Assembly: GCA_020161695.1 (NCBI GenBank)
Contig: JAIUOO010000007.1
Span: 62,001-126,000 of the forward strand
DNA from: Pseudomonadota bacterium
GTDB lineage: Bacteria > Pseudomonadota > Alphaproteobacteria > Rhizobiales > Phreatobacteraceae
DNA length: 64,000 nucleotides
Direction: 5' to 3'
Shown: piece by piece, positions 11,010-19,770 of the stretch
How positions within the stretch are numbered: position 1 is the first letter of the stretch
How the letters are laid out: each line of letters opens with the position of its first letter
Position numbers and translations under genes: made by a program
Notes under the pieces: model-generated
What the model was told of the DNA's origin: nothing
What the model saw: the letters and a program-made list of their open reading frames with translations, nothing else
The model's database searches: none

Positions 11010-11660
11010 ATGCATCGAGAGGATCACCCGAACCGGGCCGTTGCCCTGCCCGTGTCGCGCCGCTGGCTGGTGGCGGCGCCCGCCATCGTGCTTGCCGCCC
11101 GCCCGGCGGCGGCGCAGCTGGCGCCGACGCCACGGCAGACGCGCGGGCCGTTCTATCCGGCGACCAGGCCGACCGATTCCGACCTCGACCTGACGCAGGT
11201 CGCCGGCAGGCAGGGCCGTGCCCGCGGCGAGGTGATCGAGGTGACCGGGCGCGTGCTGCATGCCCGGTCGGGGCCGCTGCCGGGCGCGACCGTGGAGATC
11301 TGGCAGGCCGACGCAGACGGGCGCTATCACCATCCGCGCGAGAGCGCCGGCGCGGCCGATCCGAACTTTCAGGGTTTCGGCGCCGTGCGATCGGATGGCG
11401 ACGGCGGCTATTTCTTCCGCACCATCCGGCCGCGCTTCTACGGGTCCGGCGCCGGAATGCGCACGCCGCACATCCACTTCCGCGTCCTCGTGGAAGGACG
11501 GCCGGAACTGGTCACGCAGATGTATTTCCCCGGGGAGGCCATGAACGCCCGCGACGGCCTGTTCCGATCGCTCTCCGACGAGAACGCCCGCGACGCCGTG
11601 ACTGCCCGGCTGGAGGGCGGGGCCGTGCCGCGCTTCATCTTCGAGATCGTCGTCGCCTGA
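11010..11660 (+). CDS. Tat-exported intradiol ring-cleavage dioxygenase (216 aa)
   Basis: The ATG at 11010 follows a near-perfect AAAGGAGGT. The N-terminus contains SRRWLVAAPAIVLAARPAAAQ, a twin-arginine-like signal peptide. The mature protein has the protocatechuate dioxygenase-type fold: GPFYP, TVEIWQADADGRYHHP (first Tyr ligand), YFFRTIRPRFY (second Tyr ligand) and RTPHIHFRV (two His ligands) for the non-haem Fe(III). Classical PcaG/H and CatA are cytoplasmic, so an exported single-subunit form is a distinct subgroup whose substrate is unknown. It is monocistronic and convergent with the small membrane gene at 11696. Confidence 0.88.
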   Translation: MHREDHPNRAVALPVSRRWLVAAPAIVLAARPAAAQLAPTPRQTRGPFYPATRPTDSDLDLTQVAGRQGRARGEVIEVTGRVLHARSGPLPGATVEIWQADADGRYHHPRESAGAADPNFQGFGAVRSDGDGGYFFRTIRPRFYGSGAGMRTPHIHFRVLVEGRPELVTQMYFPGEAMNARDGLFRSLSDENARDAVTARLEGGAVPRFIFEIVVA

Positions 11661-11695
11661 CGCGCTTCCACGCGAACCGGATGTGCGCGGGGTCT

Positions 11696-12019
11696 TCAGC
11701 GCCTGCCGATCACACCGATCTGCGGTTCGTTCCTCCGGCCGATCAGCATCATGATCGCGCCGAGCAGGAGGCCCGTGACGGCGGTGGGGACCGCAAGGAC
11801 GGCCAGCAGGCCCGGGTCCCAGACCCAGCCGAGATCGCGGGCGACGAGCAGCTTCTCCACCTCGCCGAGGCTCGCGGGGTGGATAGCGCGCCAGCTGTCG
11901 GCTCCAGACGTGGTGATCAGCCGCTGGCCGGCAATCGACCGCGTGCCGTCGATGACCAGCGCGACGAAGCCGACGGCGATCAGCACGAGCCCGATGAGGC
12001 GGAACAGGAAGCGGATCAT
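11696..12019 (-). CDS. Small two-helix membrane protein (107 aa), unknown
   Basis: Two hydrophobic segments flank a polar middle: FRLIGLVLIAVGFVALVI near the N-terminus and LLAVLAVPTAVTGLLLGAIM near the C-terminus, so both ends are likely on the same side of the inner membrane. The sequence between, from about residue 25 to 68, contains SWRAIHPASLGEVEKLL and DLGWVWDPGL and would lie in the periplasm. I do not recognise a named family. The start ATG 12019 has GAGGTGAC directly upstream. Confidence 0.7.
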   Translation of the reverse strand: MIRFLFRLIGLVLIAVGFVALVIDGTRSIAGQRLITTSGADSWRAIHPASLGEVEKLLVARDLGWVWDPGLLAVLAVPTAVTGLLLGAIMMLIGRRNEPQIGVIGRR

Positions 12020-12189
12020 GTCACCTCATGCGGCCGATATCGAAGGCGACATAACCTTAGGGAATGCCGCCGGCAAGGGCACCGGGCTCGCCACCCTGCA
12101 CGGAAAGCGTCCGCGCAGCGACGAATACCGGCCCATGGTCGTCAACATGGTGACGCCGATCGCCGACGGCCAGAACCCTGCCGCCGCTT

Positions 12190-15030
12190 CTACCAGCTCT
12201 GCCGGAGGGCGACGCTGCCCCGGATGGAGCGATGGCGGTCGCCGAGCTCGCCGTCGAGGGCGAGGGAGGCGTTGAGGCCCTGACGGAACCGGGCCTCGAC
12301 CCCGAGGGTGGCAAGCGCGGTGTGGGTGGAAGCCCGCGCGCCGAAGGCGGTGAAGGTCGAGCCGGCCAGCGCCTGGAACTGCGCCTCGGCCGCCCGCTGG
12401 GTGTTGGACTGGATAGCATAGGCGAGGCGCGAGAAGGCTATGAGATCGCCCGTCTCGGCGGACGCGACGCGCGCATCGGCGCGAGCGCCGAGCTCGGCGC
12501 GCAGCGTGCCGGTGGTCCGGCCGGAATAGGCGAGCGCGAAGGCGCCGGTGGCGGGTGCGACCCACGTCTCGCGATAGCCCGGCGCGATGTAGGCGATGGC
12601 TTCGGCGGCGGCATAGGGGGTCACGCCATAGGCGCCGAGGGCGAAGCGGCGGCCCGTCTCGATGCGGCCGCCGAACGTGTGGCCGACCGCCCCGGAGCGG
12701 TAGGTTTCGGTGACGCCGAAGACTGCGACATTGCGGGTGACGTCGAAGCGGTTCCAGCCATAGGCGAGCGCCGCGGAGAGATAGCCGGGGCCGAGCCGCA
12801 TGGACGCGTAAGCGCCGACCTGCGCGAAGTCGCCGGTGCCGGAGCCGAGCGTGCCGAGCCCGAAGCTCGTGCCGCCACCGGCGAGCGCGAAGCCGACGAC
12901 GAGGTTCGGCGCGACGAGCTTGTCGGCACCGGCCGCGACGCCGTAGGTCGACGAGGCCGTGCCGGCAGCGCCGAGGCCGGCATCAGAGGCGGTGCGGCCG
13001 GCCTGGCCATAGGCTCTGGTCCAGATCGACCAGGCCGCCTCGACGCGGGCGGCGGGCGTGCGGGCCGCACCCATATCGGCCATCTCGATCAACGACGACC
13101 CCGGTGCAGAGGCCGTGCCGCCGCGCGAGCCGCCCATCGGATCCAGCATGATCCCGAGGAAGGCCGAGGCGCCGGAAAGGCCGGTCGCAACAGCGCCCGT
13201 GCCGGCCTCGCCGGACATGGCATTGAGCTGGCGGGCCAGCGGCGCGCCAGTCTGGCCGATCAGTGAGGGCGTGATGAGCGTCGGCTGCGTGCCGGTCGCA
13301 TCGATGACCTTGTCGATGACGCCCGCAACACCCGCCGCGTTGCGCCCGCCCTGCCCGGCAAGCGCCGTGCCGGCGCGGTAGCCCTTCACGGTCAGCTGCA
13401 CGTCGTTCGCGTTGTAGACGATGGTGGCCGCTGCTCCGTCAGGCGCCAGCGTGAACGTACCGGTCCGCGAGCCATGGGTGAGCACCGTATAGGTCTGGTC
13501 GGAAAAGCTCAGCGCCTTGAAGGTGAGGTTCGCACCGCCGAGCGAAGCAATGCCGCTGACGGCCGTCGGGCCGCCTGCCTTAAAGGCGAAGGTCGACCCT
13601 GCGTTCAGCGTCAGATTGCCGTTGACGGTCATCGTGCCGCCGGCTGGCGCGAAGGTCGCGCCTGATTGAACCGTCGTATTGCCGATGGCGCCGAAGCCAG
13701 TGAGCGACCCGCCGGATTGCAGCGTCAATGTGCCTGCGCCCGCGGTGTCGGTCGTCGCCATCTGGATACGCCCGGATGAGGTAATCGTCGCCGTGCCGGT
13801 GGAGGAAGCGTTCTGGAAGCGTAGCAGGCCCGTATTGGTGATCGTCGCCGAGCCGGCGGTCGAGTTGTGGAAGAAGGTGGTTGTGCCGGCATTGCCGATG
13901 GACGCCGAACCACCGGTCCCGCTCGCCAGGAACTGAAGATCGCCCTGGCTGCGGTTGACGATCGTGGCATTCTGGCCGCTGCCAAACATCGCCACGGTGC
14001 CGGTGTTGATCACCGTCGTCTGCCCCAGCCCTCCGGAGAAACCACTCGAAACCGACAGGTCGCCGCTGTTGAGGATGAGGGCCGCGCCGGCATTGCTGGT
14101 CGACATGGACATGTAACCGCGATTGTCGATGGTCGCGGTGCCCGTCGATGCCTGACCGAAAAAGTTCAACCTGCCGAGATTGAGGATGGTTGCCTGATCT
14201 GCCGTGCTGTTCGAGGAGAAACCCAGATTTCCGCTGGCCCTGTTGATGATGGATGCGGAACCGGCGGACGATTGATTGTAAAAATCCGTGTTGCCGCTGA
14301 GATCGAGGGTCGCATTGGCGGCGGTGGACTGAAAGTAGAACCGGACAATTCCCGACATGGTGATATGGGCCGAGCCGGCCGACGCATCTTCGCTGAACCA
14401 GATCAGGGTGCCGCTCTGCCCGTTGATGGTGGCATTGGCGGCCGTCGAGGAATTCTCGAACTGCACGGCTCCGTTAATGAGTGTGATCGTCGCGTTTGCC
14501 GCAGAAGAGCTGTTGTAGAAATAGGCGGTTCCGCCGGTCATCGTGATGCGCGATGCGGCGGCGGTGCTGGTGTCGCGGAAATAGACCGTGGCGCCATTGG
14601 CATGGAGCCCTACCGATCCGGACGAGGCGGAGTTGCGGAATTCGAGGCTGGCGTAACCCGTGAGCGTCAGCGTGTAGTCGGCCGCTGCCGAAAGGCCGGC
14701 ACCCGTGAGCTGGATCCTTTGGATGAGAAGGTAGGACGGATCCTCCCTGCTGATCGTATAGGCCGGCGCATCCGCGGCGAAATACATGCCGCCCATGACC
14801 ATGTCGGTGTTGACGATCAGCGAGGTCGTGGAGGACGCGCCGAACGTCGCGGTACCGGTCGGCACCGACCCGCCGGACCAGTTGCTGCCGACCGACATGA
14901 CGTTGGAGCCGGGATTCGCCAGCCAGGTTGCGTCCTGGGCGAGCACGGATGCGGGGGCGCAGAGCGCCGTCGTCGCCAGCAGGACATGCGCGATGGCCCG
15001 GTGCGCCGCCGATACCAACGAAACCCGCAT
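12190..15030 (-). CDS. Autotransporter (type Va) with repetitive passenger (946 aa)
   Basis: I chose ATG 15030, giving a signal peptide MRVSLVSAAHRAIAHVLL...ASVLAQ. Residues ~30-560 are a repetitive, Cys-free passenger with many short units of the form SSTAANATI..G..F.NSS, typical of a beta-helix. Residues ~560-660 form a linker, and the last ~280 residues are an autotransporter beta-barrel (AWSIWTRAYGQAGR, AYASMRLGPGYLSAALAYGWNRFDVTR, GGRIETGRRFALGAYGVTPYAAAEAI) ending SVALRQSW with a terminal aromatic residue. The passenger would be displayed on the outer membrane; adhesion or biofilm is likely but its ligand is unknown. No protease triad is seen. Confidence 0.9.
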   Translation of the reverse strand: MRVSLVSAAHRAIAHVLLATTALCAPASVLAQDATWLANPGSNVMSVGSNWSGGSVPTGTATFGASSTTSLIVNTDMVMGGMYFAADAPAYTISREDPSYLLIQRIQLTGAGLSAAADYTLTLTGYASLEFRNSASSGSVGLHANGATVYFRDTSTAAASRITMTGGTAYFYNSSSAANATITLINGAVQFENSSTAANATINGQSGTLIWFSEDASAGSAHITMSGIVRFYFQSTAANATLDLSGNTDFYNQSSAGSASIINRASGNLGFSSNSTADQATILNLGRLNFFGQASTGTATIDNRGYMSMSTSNAGAALILNSGDLSVSSGFSGGLGQTTVINTGTVAMFGSGQNATIVNRSQGDLQFLASGTGGSASIGNAGTTTFFHNSTAGSATITNTGLLRFQNASSTGTATITSSGRIQMATTDTAGAGTLTLQSGGSLTGFGAIGNTTVQSGATFAPAGGTMTVNGNLTLNAGSTFAFKAGGPTAVSGIASLGGANLTFKALSFSDQTYTVLTHGSRTGTFTLAPDGAAATIVYNANDVQLTVKGYRAGTALAGQGGRNAAGVAGVIDKVIDATGTQPTLITPSLIGQTGAPLARQLNAMSGEAGTGAVATGLSGASAFLGIMLDPMGGSRGGTASAPGSSLIEMADMGAARTPAARVEAAWSIWTRAYGQAGRTASDAGLGAAGTASSTYGVAAGADKLVAPNLVVGFALAGGGTSFGLGTLGSGTGDFAQVGAYASMRLGPGYLSAALAYGWNRFDVTRNVAVFGVTETYRSGAVGHTFGGRIETGRRFALGAYGVTPYAAAEAIAYIAPGYRETWVAPATGAFALAYSGRTTGTLRAELGARADARVASAETGDLIAFSRLAYAIQSNTQRAAEAQFQALAGSTFTAFGARASTHTALATLGVEARFRQGLNASLALDGELGDRHRSIRGSVALRQSW

Positions 15031-15110
15031 GCAACACCCCTGCCTGCCCCGCGCCTCCGGCTTCACGCGGACTTGCGCACCATGCATCCTACGAAAAACC
15101 CCGCCACGCG

Positions 15111-15138
15111 TCGTCTCATTCCGCGCAGCCCGAGACGA
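15111..15138. repeat. Inverted repeat between the autotransporter and hydro-lyase genes
   Basis: TCGTCTC at 15111-15117 and GAGACGA at 15132-15138 are perfect 7-base inverted copies 14 bases apart, in the 252-base divergent gap between 15030 and 15283. Centre-to-centre spacing is two helical turns, which fits a dimeric regulator site. No assigned regulator. Confidence 0.3.
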
Positions 15139-15282
15139 TTTCGGGTCACACGGGAGCCCGTCCGGACGCGCCTCGAGCAGCGGCCGTCGGGCCCGATCAT
15201 TTCATCTGATGGAACGCGGCGGGCGGCGGGCCGGCTGCCGGCGCACCGGGTGATAGCGTTCGCCGCAATCGGATTTGGGCAT

Positions 15283-16152
15283 ATGGCGATCACATACGAT
15301 CTGGTCAGGGAAGTGACGGCCAATCTCTACGATTGGTCGCTGCGGCAGATCCCGGAATCGTCCAAGGCCGAACTGCGGCGCGCGGTCGAGACAGAAACCG
15401 TTCCGCAGGCGCGCCAGACGCTGGCCTTCATGCTGGAGAGCGCCGAGACCGCCGAGCGGACCGGCCGGTTCCTGTGCTCCGACGCGGGAGTGCCCAGCTA
15501 CACCGTCAAGATCGGCTCGGCCGCGCGTTTCGAGGGCGACATCCGGCAGGCGATCGTCGACGGTTTCGACCATCTCGTTCAGACCATCGAGCCGCCGATC
15601 CTGCGCTTCGTCACCAACCCTTTGACCAACGAGCGCAGCTACCGCGGCAAGGACATGCCGCTGGTGTCCTACGAACTGATCGGCGAGGTGGACTACCTCG
15701 ACATCACCTGCGCGCCGAAGGCGCTCGGCGGCGGACGCTGGGCAGCGATCGAAATCCTCGTCAGTCCGAGCATCGAGGACATCGAGCGCTGCATCATGGA
15801 GATCGTGCTCAGGGCCGGCGGCCAGCACTGCCCGCCGGTGGTGATCGGCGTCGGCATCGGCGGGACCTTCGACCATGCGGCGAAGCTCTCGAAGGACGCA
15901 ACGCTCAGGCCGTTCGGCGAACGCAATCCGGAGCCGCTGGTTGCGGCGATGGAGGAACGGCTGACCCGGGCCGTCAACATGACCGGCTTCGGCCCAATGG
16001 GCGTCGGCGGATCGACGACCACCTTCGGCGTCCATATCGAATATGCCGCCGGCCACGGCTTCACGCCGATCGCCGTCTCGTTCAATTGCTGGATCAACCG
16101 GCGCACCCGCGCGCGCATCTACAATTCCGGTCGCGTGGAGCGGATCGAATGA
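15283..16152 (+). CDS. Class I fumarase / L-tartrate dehydratase-type hydro-lyase, alpha subunit (289 aa)
   Basis: This is the Fe-S-binding N-terminal half of a two-subunit hydro-lyase. Three cysteines at family positions can coordinate the [4Fe-4S] cluster: C65 in RFLCSDAGVP, C183 in HCPPVVIGVGIGGT and C269 in SFNCWINRR. The open frame extends far upstream, but that is antisense to the autotransporter; ATG 15283 gives the normal family length. Its stop overlaps the beta gene start by four bases. Substrate could be fumarate/malate, tartrate or a relative; the neighbours (quinone oxidoreductase, IclR, Bug protein) point to catabolism of an organic acid rather than the TCA cycle. Confidence 0.85.
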   Translation: MAITYDLVREVTANLYDWSLRQIPESSKAELRRAVETETVPQARQTLAFMLESAETAERTGRFLCSDAGVPSYTVKIGSAARFEGDIRQAIVDGFDHLVQTIEPPILRFVTNPLTNERSYRGKDMPLVSYELIGEVDYLDITCAPKALGGGRWAAIEILVSPSIEDIERCIMEIVLRAGGQHCPPVVIGVGIGGTFDHAAKLSKDATLRPFGERNPEPLVAAMEERLTRAVNMTGFGPMGVGGSTTTFGVHIEYAAGHGFTPIAVSFNCWINRRTRARIYNSGRVERIE

Positions 16153-16781
16153 CCGGCCTCGGGACAAGCGAATCCGGCCTGCCGCGCGTCAGGCTGCCGA
16201 TGAGCCCGGACGAGGCGCGAAGGCTGAAGGCCGGAGACCTCGTCCTGCTCGACGGTGAGGCGCTGGCCACCGTCGGCATGCCGACGCACCGGCGCATGAT
16301 CGCCGAGATCGAAGCGGGACGGCCGATGCCGACGCCGATGGACGGCGGCGCCTTCTTCCACATGGGCGTCTGCTACGATGAGGAGCCCTCGGGGCCCGGG
16401 CGGCTGCACTACGTCAATCCCACCACGTCGACGCGTTTCAACGGCATGATGCCGACGCTGATCCGCCGGTTCGGCCTCACCGCCGTCGGCGGCAAGGGCG
16501 GCCTGTCGCGCGACAGCGTCGAGGCGATGCGCGATGTCGGCTGCGTCTATTTCTCGTTCGTCGGCGGCGCATCGGCGCTGCTCAGTCTCGGCGTGACCGA
16601 GGTGGTCGAGGCGGCCTGGCCGGACCTGATCATGCAGTTCCGCCTGAACCGGATCCGCCTCGCCGGGCTCGGGCCGGTGACGGTCGCGATCGATGCCCAC
16701 GGCGAGTCGGTCTATGATCGCCTTCAGGCTTCGGCCACGGCGCGGCTGTCGGACATTTTGCAATCCGTCCGGTCGGGCTGA
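16149..16781 (+). CDS. Class I fumarase / L-tartrate dehydratase-type hydro-lyase, beta subunit (210 aa)
   Basis: Translationally coupled to the alpha gene (ATGA overlap). The fold is recognised by LKAGDLVLLDGEALATVGMPTHRRM, the GPGRLHYVNPTTSTRFNGMMPTLIRRFGLTAVGGKGGLS substrate loop and the GCVYFSFVGGASALL segment. The protein supplies the swivelling domain that closes over the Fe-S site of the alpha subunit. Substrate identity is open as for the alpha subunit. Confidence 0.85.
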   Translation: MTGLGTSESGLPRVRLPMSPDEARRLKAGDLVLLDGEALATVGMPTHRRMIAEIEAGRPMPTPMDGGAFFHMGVCYDEEPSGPGRLHYVNPTTSTRFNGMMPTLIRRFGLTAVGGKGGLSRDSVEAMRDVGCVYFSFVGGASALLSLGVTEVVEAAWPDLIMQFRLNRIRLAGLGPVTVAIDAHGESVYDRLQASATARLSDILQSVRSG

Positions 16782-16809
16782 CCGGCGCATCCATGAGCGG
16801 CCAGAGTCG

Positions 16810-17793
16810 ATGAGAGCGATCGAGATCACGCGCCCCGGAGGCCCGGAGGTCCTGTCCTTCTGCGAGCGCCCCATGCCCGAGGTCGGACCGGGCGACGTGC
16901 TGATCCGCGTCGCGGCCGCGGCGGTCAACCGGCCGGACGTGCAGCAGCGGCGCGGGCTCTATCCGCCGCCGCCCGGAACCACCGACCTGCCTGGTCTCGA
17001 CGTCGCGGGAATCGTCGAGGCGGCCGGCGCCGGCGTGTCCTGGCCGAAGCCCGGCGATGCCGTCTGCGCGCTGGCCAATGGCGGCGGCTATGCCGCATTC
17101 TGCGCCGTGCCGGCCGGACAGTGCATGCCACTGCCGAAGGGGGCGGACTTCGTCCAGGCAGCGGCGCTGCCGGAGGCCTATTTCACCGCCTGGAACAATG
17201 TCATGTGGCTCGGCCGCCTCGCGGTGGGCGAGACGCTGCTGGTCCAGGGCGGCACCAGCGGCGTCGGCATGGCGGCGATCCAGATGGCGAAGCAGCTGCG
17301 CTCGGCGCGGGTCGTCGCGACGGCCGGCACCGAAGAGAAGCTCGACAAGTGCCGTGCCATCGGAGCGGACCACGCCGTCAGCTATCGCGGCGACTGGGCG
17401 ACGGCGGTCGTCGATGCCATCGGCGCGCAGCAGGTCGACGTGGCGCTCGACGGGCAGGCAGGGCCTTATACCGAACAGCAGCTCCAATTGCTGGCGCCGG
17501 ATGGCCGGGTCGTTCTCATCGCGAGCCATCTCGGCGAGATGGCCGAGGTCAATGTCCGGAACATCGTGCGCCGGCGCCTGACCCTCACCGGCTCGACGCT
17601 GCGGCCCCGCTCCGCCGCCTACAAGGCACGGCTCGCCGCCGAACTCGTCCGCGAGGTCTGGCCGCTGCTGGAGACCGGCCGGATCGAGAACCACATCTGC
17701 GCGGTCTTCGACTGGCGCGACGTGCGCGACGCCCATGCCCTGATGGATGCCGGCGAGCAGGTCGGCAAGGTCGTGCTGGCGGTCGGGGCCTGA
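16810..17793 (+). CDS. NAD(P)H:quinone oxidoreductase, zinc-free MDR family (327 aa)
   Basis: A medium-chain dehydrogenase/reductase of the quinone oxidoreductase type. It has the N-terminal GroES-like domain (MRAIEITRPGGPEVLSF, NRPDVQQRRGLYPPPPG) and a Rossmann domain with LLVQGGTSGVGMAAIQMAK for NADPH. No structural or catalytic zinc cysteines are visible. It begins 28 bases after the hydro-lyase beta gene and is probably co-transcribed with it. The ribosome site is weak; the physiological acceptor is unknown. Confidence 0.88.
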   Translation: MRAIEITRPGGPEVLSFCERPMPEVGPGDVLIRVAAAAVNRPDVQQRRGLYPPPPGTTDLPGLDVAGIVEAAGAGVSWPKPGDAVCALANGGGYAAFCAVPAGQCMPLPKGADFVQAAALPEAYFTAWNNVMWLGRLAVGETLLVQGGTSGVGMAAIQMAKQLRSARVVATAGTEEKLDKCRAIGADHAVSYRGDWATAVVDAIGAQQVDVALDGQAGPYTEQQLQLLAPDGRVVLIASHLGEMAEVNVRNIVRRRLTLTGSTLRPRSAAYKARLAAELVREVWPLLETGRIENHICAVFDWRDVRDAHALMDAGEQVGKVVLAVGA

Positions 17794-17871
17794 GGCGCAG
17801 CGCCGCTTCCTTCCGTCCGGCGGCGGAATGGCCTATGTCTGGCGCCCGTCTTCTCGCGGTCCGGCCAGATC

Positions 17872-18675
17872 TTGCCCTCGTTCGCCCCCGTCAGATCCGT
17901 CGTCAAGGCACTGGATCTCCTCGCCGAGATCAACCGCAGCGGCATCGCGACGGTGGGCGAACTGCATCGCCGCCTGAACCTGCCGAAGCCGACCATCGTC
18001 CGCCTGCTCGAAACCCTGATCGAGGCCGGCTATGTCGCGCGCGACGACCGGATGCGCGGCTATCAGGTCACCTCGGCGGTAGGCCGCCTCAGCGCAGGCT
18101 TCCACGGCGCGCCGCTGGTCATCGAGGCCGCGCGCCCCTGGGCGACGGCGCTGACGCGCCAGATCAAATGGCCCTGCTCGGTGTGCCTGCTCGACTGCGA
18201 CGCCGTCGTGGTGCGGTTCAGCACCATCCTCGACAGTCCCGTTTCGCCGTTCCACGCCACTCTCGGCCACCGGCTGCCGCTCGGCGGGCGGGCGCTGGGG
18301 CGCGCCTACCTGCTGTTCTGCCCGGACGAGGAGCGCGCCATCCTGCGCGCCGCCATGGCCGCCTCATCCATCGCCGAGAACCGCGCGATGACGGACGCGG
18401 AGTGCGAGGCGCTGATGATCCAGGCGCGCCGTCGCGGCTTCGCTGAGCGCGACCCCGACGTCGAGCCGCGCAATTCGGCGACCATCGCAGTGCCGCTGAT
18501 GCTCGGCGAGCGGGTGCTCGCGACCTTCGGCGTGACCTTCTTCCGGTCGGTCATCACCACGCCCGACGATAAGGCGCGGATCATCCGGCCGCTCATGAAG
18601 GCCAAGGCTCGCATCGAGGACCAGATCCGCGAAATGTCGCGATCGCTGGGCCCGGCGTTTCAGGATGAGAAATGA
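17872..18675 (+). CDS. IclR-family transcriptional regulator (267 aa, TTG start)
   Basis: The winged HTH is at residues ~6-65 (VRSVVKALDLLAEINRSGIATVGELHRRLNLPKPTIVRLLETLIEAGYV), followed by an IclR effector domain (residues ~85-260) with RLPLGGRALGRAYL and SATIAVPLMLGERVLATFGVTF. No in-frame ATG precedes the HTH; TTG 17872 gives the usual short N-terminus. It lies between the hydro-lyase/oxidoreductase genes and the Bug-protein gene on the same strand, so it probably controls this catabolic block in response to an acid metabolite. Confidence 0.85.
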   Translation: MPSFAPVRSVVKALDLLAEINRSGIATVGELHRRLNLPKPTIVRLLETLIEAGYVARDDRMRGYQVTSAVGRLSAGFHGAPLVIEAARPWATALTRQIKWPCSVCLLDCDAVVVRFSTILDSPVSPFHATLGHRLPLGGRALGRAYLLFCPDEERAILRAAMAASSIAENRAMTDAECEALMIQARRRGFAERDPDVEPRNSATIAVPLMLGERVLATFGVTFFRSVITTPDDKARIIRPLMKAKARIEDQIREMSRSLGPAFQDEK

Positions 18676-18763
18676 CCGCGGTCCGACGGCACGGCCGGCC
18701 CTGGGTTTTCTAAGCTCGATCCGACTGCTGCGCGGAACGACGCGGCGGCGGAGGAAACGAACC

Positions 18764-19747
18764 ATGACCAGCCTGTCCCGCCGCGCTTGCGTGGCCTCGA
18801 TCATGGGCGCCGGCATCGCGGCCGGCACGGGCAGCGCCTTCGCCCAGCAATGGCCGGCGCGCCCCGTGACCCTCGTCGTGCCCTTCCCCGCCGGTGCCTC
18901 GACCGATGTCGTCGCCCGGCTGCTGGCGGAGAAGCTGCGCACCGAACTGGGGCAGAGCTTCATCGTCGAGAACAAGGTCGGGGCGGGAGGCAATATCGCG
19001 GCGAGCGGCGTCGCCCGCGCGACGCCCGACGGCTACACGCTATTCGTCACCTCCGCCGGTCCGATCGCGACCAACAAGCTGCTCTATCGCAACCTCGCCT
19101 ACGACCCGCTGGTCGATTTCGACCCGATTGCCCTGATCGGCGACGTCAATGTCGCGGTGGTGGTGCATCCCTCGGTCGAAGCGAGGACGCTCGCCGAGCT
19201 GATCGCCTACGGCAAGGCCAATCCGGGCAAGCTGACCTTCGGCAGCCCCGGCCTCGGCCTGATGGGCCATATCGCCGGCGAGCTGCTGCAACGCAGGGCC
19301 GGATTCCAGATGACCCACGTGCCCTATCGCGGCTCGGCGCCGCTGGCCAACGACCTCGTCGCCGGGCAGGTCAATGTCGCCGTCGACTTCCTGCCGGGCT
19401 ATCTGCCGCTGATCCAGGCAGGCCGGGTGCGCGCGCTGGCGGTCACCGCGGACACGCGCGCGCCGCAGATCCCCGACGTGCCGACGCTTCAGGAAGCCGG
19501 CCTGCCGGGCGTCAACGCCTCGTCGTGGTTCGCGATGGTCGGTCCCAAGGGTCTTCCGACGCCAATCGTCGAGCGCCTCTCCGCGATCGTCTCGGCCTAT
19601 GTGAAGAGCCCCGAGGCGCTGGCGAAGCTGGACCCGATCGGCGTCCGCCCGCTCGGCCGCGGGCCGGAGGCGGTCAGGGCGGCGCAGGCGGCCGAGATCG
19701 CCAAATGGGAAGACGTGATCAAGGCTGCGAACATCTCGCTGCAGTAA
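18764..19747 (+). CDS. Bug/TctC-family tripartite tricarboxylate transporter binding protein (327 aa)
   Basis: A periplasmic solute-binding protein. The signal peptide MTSLSRRACVASIMGAGIAAG...AFAQ has a Tat-like SRRACV. The mature part shows family signatures: WPARPVTLVVPFPAGASTDVVARLL, NKVGAGGNIAASGVARATPDGYTL and GSPGLGLMGHIAGELL. GAGGAAACG precedes ATG 18764. No TctA/TctB membrane genes are nearby; orphan Bug proteins are common in this and related lineages and may share a transporter or act in sensing. Ligand unknown, probably a carboxylate. Confidence 0.9.
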   Translation: MTSLSRRACVASIMGAGIAAGTGSAFAQQWPARPVTLVVPFPAGASTDVVARLLAEKLRTELGQSFIVENKVGAGGNIAASGVARATPDGYTLFVTSAGPIATNKLLYRNLAYDPLVDFDPIALIGDVNVAVVVHPSVEARTLAELIAYGKANPGKLTFGSPGLGLMGHIAGELLQRRAGFQMTHVPYRGSAPLANDLVAGQVNVAVDFLPGYLPLIQAGRVRALAVTADTRAPQIPDVPTLQEAGLPGVNASSWFAMVGPKGLPTPIVERLSAIVSAYVKSPEALAKLDPIGVRPLGRGPEAVRAAQAAEIAKWEDVIKAANISLQ

Positions 19748-19770
19748 GCGAGGGCTCCCGTGGAGGAGCG

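Noticed and set aside
13867..15282. Upstream extension of the hydro-lyase alpha-subunit frame by over 470 codons
   Set aside because: It lies antisense to the autotransporter and has no family similarity; ATG 15283 gives the normal alpha-subunit length.
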